A DNA stretch of 8,468 nucleotides. Origin: Gammaproteobacteria bacterium (GTDB lineage: Bacteria; Pseudomonadota; Gammaproteobacteria; Nitrosococcales; Methylophagaceae). The position numbers and the translations under genes are program-made. The notes beneath the pieces were generated by a model, which saw only the letters and a list, made by a program, of their open reading frames with translations, searched no databases and was not told the DNA's origin. The stretch is from assembly GCA_003645385.1 (NCBI GenBank), contig QNEY01000067.1, forward strand, positions 1-8,468. Reading direction: 5' to 3'. Below are positions 5,908 to 8,468 of the stretch, one piece after another (within the stretch, counting starts at the first letter, position 1; every line of letters begins with the position of its first letter).

Positions 5908-6804
5908 TTATTGAACTATCGCTGGTTGTTGAGATGTTATAACACGAGCGGGTGCAACAGGTATGATGTCAGAAGAGGTCGGGGATGTTTCATAGATATC
6001 AAGTGTACGTCTGCTATCTTTGCTACCAAGGATAACAAGTACTACTCGACGGTTTTTCTGACGGCCTTCTTCTGTTTGATTATCGGCAATGGGTTTATAT
6101 TCACCATAACCAATTGCAGACATACGGTTAGGATCAACACCATATCGATCAAGTAGGTGAACTACACTAGCTGCACGTGCTGCAGAGAGTTCCCAGTTAG
6201 ATGGGAATTTTGGTGTGCTAATGGGCTTATTATCAGTAAATCCTTCAACTTGTATCGGGTTTGCTGAAGTATTAAGAATATTGGCAACTTTACCAATAAT
6301 AGGTACAGCAGTATGTTCTAATCTGGATTCACCACTTGCAAATAAAACATTAGATTTTATCTCCAGTTCTACCCAGTCTTCACCTTGTTTGATAATGACG
6401 TCTTCATCTTCAATCATATCCAGCAAGGTATTATTCAGTTGTTCAGTGATATCGCTAATGGTACGAATAATATCGGCAGAGACTTGTTGCGGAGTATCTG
6501 ATTCTATAGGAGGAAGTTCAATTACATTAAGGGGTATGTCCTTAGAGCCAGGAACAGGTGTTTTTTCACCTTTCCCTCGGTTTATCTTACCAATTTGGAT
6601 GGGATCGAGACTACGCGTATTTTCTGAAAAAACAGTCTCTAAGGTATCTGATAAAACACGGTATTTACCTTCATTCACAGATGAAATTGAATACATCACC
6701 ACAAAAAAGGCAAATAGAAGTGTTATGAAATCAGCGTAAGATATTAACCATCGCTCATGGCTTATATGATCATCATCTTTTTTTCTATTTCGTCTACGTG
6801 TCAT
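5908..6804 (-). CDS. motD: Flagellar motor stator protein MotD (MotB family)
   Basis: A 298-residue MotB-family stator subunit. A short basic cytoplasmic N-terminus (RRRNRKK) leads to the single membrane helix (about 21-40), SYADFITLLFAFFVVMYS, with Asp25 as the ion-conducting acid. A plug/linker region follows (41-145). The OmpA-like peptidoglycan-binding domain (about 150-262) has VEGFTDNKPIS, NWELSAARAASVV, YGEYKPIADN and GRQKNRRVVLVI. The sequence around the helix and SSVNEGKYRVLS matches Pseudomonas MotD closely. It pairs with MotC to anchor the stator and couple ion flow to rotation. The C-terminal tail after 262 is longer and Ser/Pro-rich compared with Pseudomonas MotD. The gene starts 11 nt after the motC stop with no clear Shine-Dalgarno. 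The expected downstream parA is missing. Confidence 0.93.
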   Translation of the reverse strand: MTRRRNRKKDDDHISHERWLISYADFITLLFAFFVVMYSISSVNEGKYRVLSDTLETVFSENTRSLDPIQIGKINRGKGEKTPVPGSKDIPLNVIELPPIESDTPQQVSADIIRTISDITEQLNNTLLDMIEDEDVIIKQGEDWVELEIKSNVLFASGESRLEHTAVPIIGKVANILNTSANPIQVEGFTDNKPISTPKFPSNWELSAARAASVVHLLDRYGVDPNRMSAIGYGEYKPIADNQTEEGRQKNRRVVLVILGSKDSRRTLDIYETSPTSSDIIPVAPARVITSQQPAIVQ

Positions 6805-6815
6805 AACGTGAAAGG

Positions 6816-7556
6816 CTAATTTAGGTAACCCATTAAACGACTTTCTATATTACGTGGGTTTTCACCATCAGCCACGCTGATCAAACCATCTATAAGCATC
6901 ATTTGTATACGACTACGACGTCCTACCAATGTTCGAAGTTTATTGCCAATGGGCAAAAAGAGTAAATTTGCCAAGCCAACACCATAGATAGTAGCAACAA
7001 ATGCAACAGCAATGCCTGAACCGAGTGCAGAAGGATCAGCTAGATTACCCATAACATGAATTAAGCCCAGAACTGCACCAATAATGCCGATTGTTGGGGA
7101 GTAACCGCCCATAGCTTCAAATACCTTTGCCGACTCTATATCATTGTCCTCTTGTAGATAAAGGTCTGTTTCCATTATTTCTCGTATAAGCTCTGGTTCA
7201 GCACCATCTGCTATAAGTTGTAAACCCTTTTGGGCGAATAAATCGCCTTCATCTTCAGCTAAGGACTCAAGTCTGAGTAATCCTTCTTTTCGTGCGATTT
7301 GATTCCATTCCAATATTTTATCCAGTTGTTTTTCTGCCGAAATTTCTGGTGTACGAAAGATCCACTTAAGCATTTTCATTGCACGCAAGAAAGTATCAAG
7401 AGGTGTTTGAAGCATGACAGCGCCCAGAGTCCCGCCCATTACAATCATTAATGCAACGGCATTCATTATTGATCCAAGATGACCACCTTCGAGCGCCTGA
7501 CCCCCGATAATGGCTCCAAAACCAATTAATATCCCGACAAGGCTGAGAATGTCCAT
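6816..7556 (-). CDS. motC: Flagellar motor stator protein MotC (MotA family)
   Basis: A 246-residue MotA-family ion-channel subunit with four membrane segments (about 3-22, 32-52, 150-170 and 180-203). The start MDILSLVGILIGFGAIIGGQ and the blocks LEGGHLGSI, ARKEGLL, KGLQLIADGAEPE, AKVFEAMGGYSPTIGIIGAVLGLIHVM and GSGIAVAFVATIYGVG match Pseudomonas MotC closely. The cytoplasmic loop (about 65-145) carries the charged residues that face the rotor. It forms the stator with MotD, 11 nt downstream. The ATG at 7556 is 3 nt after the stop of the small upstream ORF, so the two may be translationally coupled. Membership in a MotC/MotD pair suggests a proton-driven stator, but the ion cannot be settled from sequence alone. 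Confidence 0.95.
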   Translation of the reverse strand: MDILSLVGILIGFGAIIGGQALEGGHLGSIMNAVALMIVMGGTLGAVMLQTPLDTFLRAMKMLKWIFRTPEISAEKQLDKILEWNQIARKEGLLRLESLAEDEGDLFAQKGLQLIADGAEPELIREIMETDLYLQEDNDIESAKVFEAMGGYSPTIGIIGAVLGLIHVMGNLADPSALGSGIAVAFVATIYGVGLANLLFLPIGNKLRTLVGRRSRIQMMLIDGLISVADGENPRNIESRLMGYLN

Positions 7557-7559
7557 AAT

Positions 7560-7748
7560 CTATTTTATTTCCACTAGCCGTCTATCAAAGTCTGGCAAAC
7601 TTTGAATCCATAAGCCAATTGTTGCAGTAATTGCCGCTGGTACGCACAAAAATTGTGCTACTTTTTTATTCTGAAAGCAGACTATAGCACCTAATTGTTT
7701 CAAGGAACGATAACCTTTTTCAAGATCAATACTCATATCCGTTAACAT
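7560..7748 (-). CDS. Small ORF of unknown function between cheA and motC
   Basis: A 62-residue reading frame from the ATG at 7748, or 58 residues from the ATG at 7736. A TTG at 7784 overlapping the cheA stop would give 74. The sequence MSIDLEKGYRSLKQLGAI is followed by one hydrophobic stretch, VAQFLCVPAAITATIGLWIQ, and a charged end DFDRRLVEIK, so a small single-span membrane protein is possible. I do not recognise a family. It lies where cheB is found in Pseudomonas-type operons but shows no receiver or methylesterase motif, so it is not a visible cheB remnant. Two adjacent inverted repeats lie just before its ATGs. The stop is 3 nt from the motC start. Support rests on position and an open frame, not on homology. 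Confidence 0.45.
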   Translation of the reverse strand: MLTDMSIDLEKGYRSLKQLGAIVCFQNKKVAQFLCVPAAITATIGLWIQSLPDFDRRLVEIK

Positions 7749-7760
7749 AATAGTCAAAAT

Positions 7761-7789
7761 CTCGTTGGGAAACGAGGTTATCAATAACC
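7761..7789 (-). repeat. Two adjoining inverted repeats at the cheA stop
   Basis: On the minus strand, GGTTAT-TG-ATAACC (7789-7776) contains the cheA TGA stop, and CTCGTT-TCCC-AACGAG (7776-7761) follows directly, sharing one base. The second has a 6-bp stem with a 4-nt loop and is followed by ATTTTG, too short a T-run for a confident terminator. It could attenuate transcription between cheA and motC or tune translation of the small ORF whose ATG lies 12 nt beyond. Confidence 0.4.
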
Positions 7790-8468
7790 CCTTAGGGCAT
7801 AGTTGTTCATTAATTCAGGAAAGTCTATGATTAATGAGATACGGCCATCACCAGTAATGGTCGCACCTGATAGACCTTTAGTTCCTTGTAACATGGCACC
7901 CAATGGTTTAATTACGACTTCTTCTTGACCTATAAGTTGGTCAACAACAAAACCTACACGCTGTGTACCAACATTGACAATGACTACATGTTCGATTTCA
8001 GGTGTTTCAGTTTCATTAAAGGTATTAGCTAACCATTTTCTTAAATAGAACAAAGGTAAGGCTTTATTGCGTACATTAATAGTTTGTTGACCATCAATAA
8101 TGTTGGTTTTTTTAAGGTCAAGATGAAAAATCTCATTTACATTTACTAATGGGAATGCAAAAATTTGATCGCCCAACATCACCATTAAAGTTGGCATAAT
8201 AGCTAATGTTAATGGTACCTTGATCGACAATGTTGTACCTTTTCCAATTTCAGATGTGATCTCGATAACGCCATTGAGCTTTGAGATACTTGTTTTGACA
8301 ACATCCATTCCAACACCTCGTCCTGAGATATCAGATATTTCTTTTTTCATGGAAAACCAGGAGCGAAGATTAGAGCATAACATTCTGAATCCGTCAGACG
8401 TAATGCAGATTCTTCATCCATCATCCCTTTTTCAACAGCTTTTTGGCGTAGGACATCAGCATCCATTC
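7781..8468 (-). pseudogene. cheA: cheA chemotaxis histidine kinase, 3' part, frameshifted
   Basis: The upstream frame (8466-8347) reads DADVLRQKAVEKGMM, then RLTDSECYALIFAPGF, and hits TGA at 8349-8347. The next frame carries on exactly where the family sequence should, SMKKEISDISGRGVGMDVV, to the stop at 7781. Together they cover the end of the ATPase domain (F box LIFAPGFS and G2 box GRGVGMDVV) and the CheW-like P5 domain (VPLTLAIMPTLMV, then FAFPLVNVNEIF, FVVDQLIGQEEVVIKPLG and GLSGATITGDGRISLIID). The break is at GGTTTTCC (T-run 8356-8353), where one more T restores GFSMKK. This is either a one-base sequencing or assembly loss or a true inactivating mutation. The histidine phosphotransfer and dimerisation domains lie outside the window. 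CheA is the kinase that phosphorylates CheY, so a real break would disable chemotaxis signalling. Confidence 0.88.

Noticed and set aside
6215..6739. 174-codon plus-strand frame inside motD
   Set aside because: It is fully antisense to conserved MotD sequence; its length comes from low stop frequency opposite a real gene.
1..8468. CRISPR arrays, tRNA or rRNA genes, insertion sequences, phage or defence genes
   Set aside because: No repeat-spacer pattern, transposase-like frame, terminal inverted repeats or RNA-gene signature was seen; the genes are motility, chemotaxis and signalling genes plus a few of unknown role.

Overview
This looks like flagellar and chemotaxis DNA from a polar-flagellated gammaproteobacterium. 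MotC, MotD, CheW, CheA and the DUF2802 protein all resemble the Pseudomonas-type che/mot operon, but the base composition is much more AT-rich (about 40% GC by eye) than Pseudomonas. A lower-GC marine-type gammaproteobacterium fits, but I cannot name the genus from sequence alone.

Layout. Positions 17-901 (minus) encode a membrane-anchored pentapeptide-repeat protein. A 72-bp divergent gap with an extended -10 promoter leads into a plus-strand block: a FliK-family protein (974-2356), a stand-alone FlhB cytoplasmic domain overlapping it by 4 nt (2353-2637), an AT-rich spacer, and a pseudo-receiver/GGDEF/EAL cyclic-di-GMP protein (2805-4646). That gene meets the minus-strand chemotaxis/motor block tail to tail, with the two stop codons sharing bases and no terminator. 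Read in its own direction, the minus block is: the 3' part of cheA (8468-7781, frameshifted), a small unrecognised ORF, motC, motD, a 180-bp spacer with a strong sigma54 promoter, cheW (apparent ATA start), a 58-residue proline/charge-rich peptide, and a DUF2802 protein.

How it fits together. CheA and CheW form the receptor-kinase core. MotC and MotD are the stator that drives the flagellum. The FliK-like/FlhB-like pair belongs to hook-length and export-specificity control, and the GGDEF/EAL protein probably adjusts motility through cyclic-di-GMP breakdown.

Departures from the textbook Pseudomonas order: cheB is absent between cheA and motC, where a small ORF with two adjacent hairpins sits instead. 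parA is absent between motD and cheW, where the sigma54 promoter sits instead. The cheA frame is broken in a T-run at the F box. cheW seems to start with ATA. No complete new defence or mobile system is visible. The most useful leads are the sigma54 promoter, the two coding anomalies in cheA and cheW, the two missing genes, and the small peptides.
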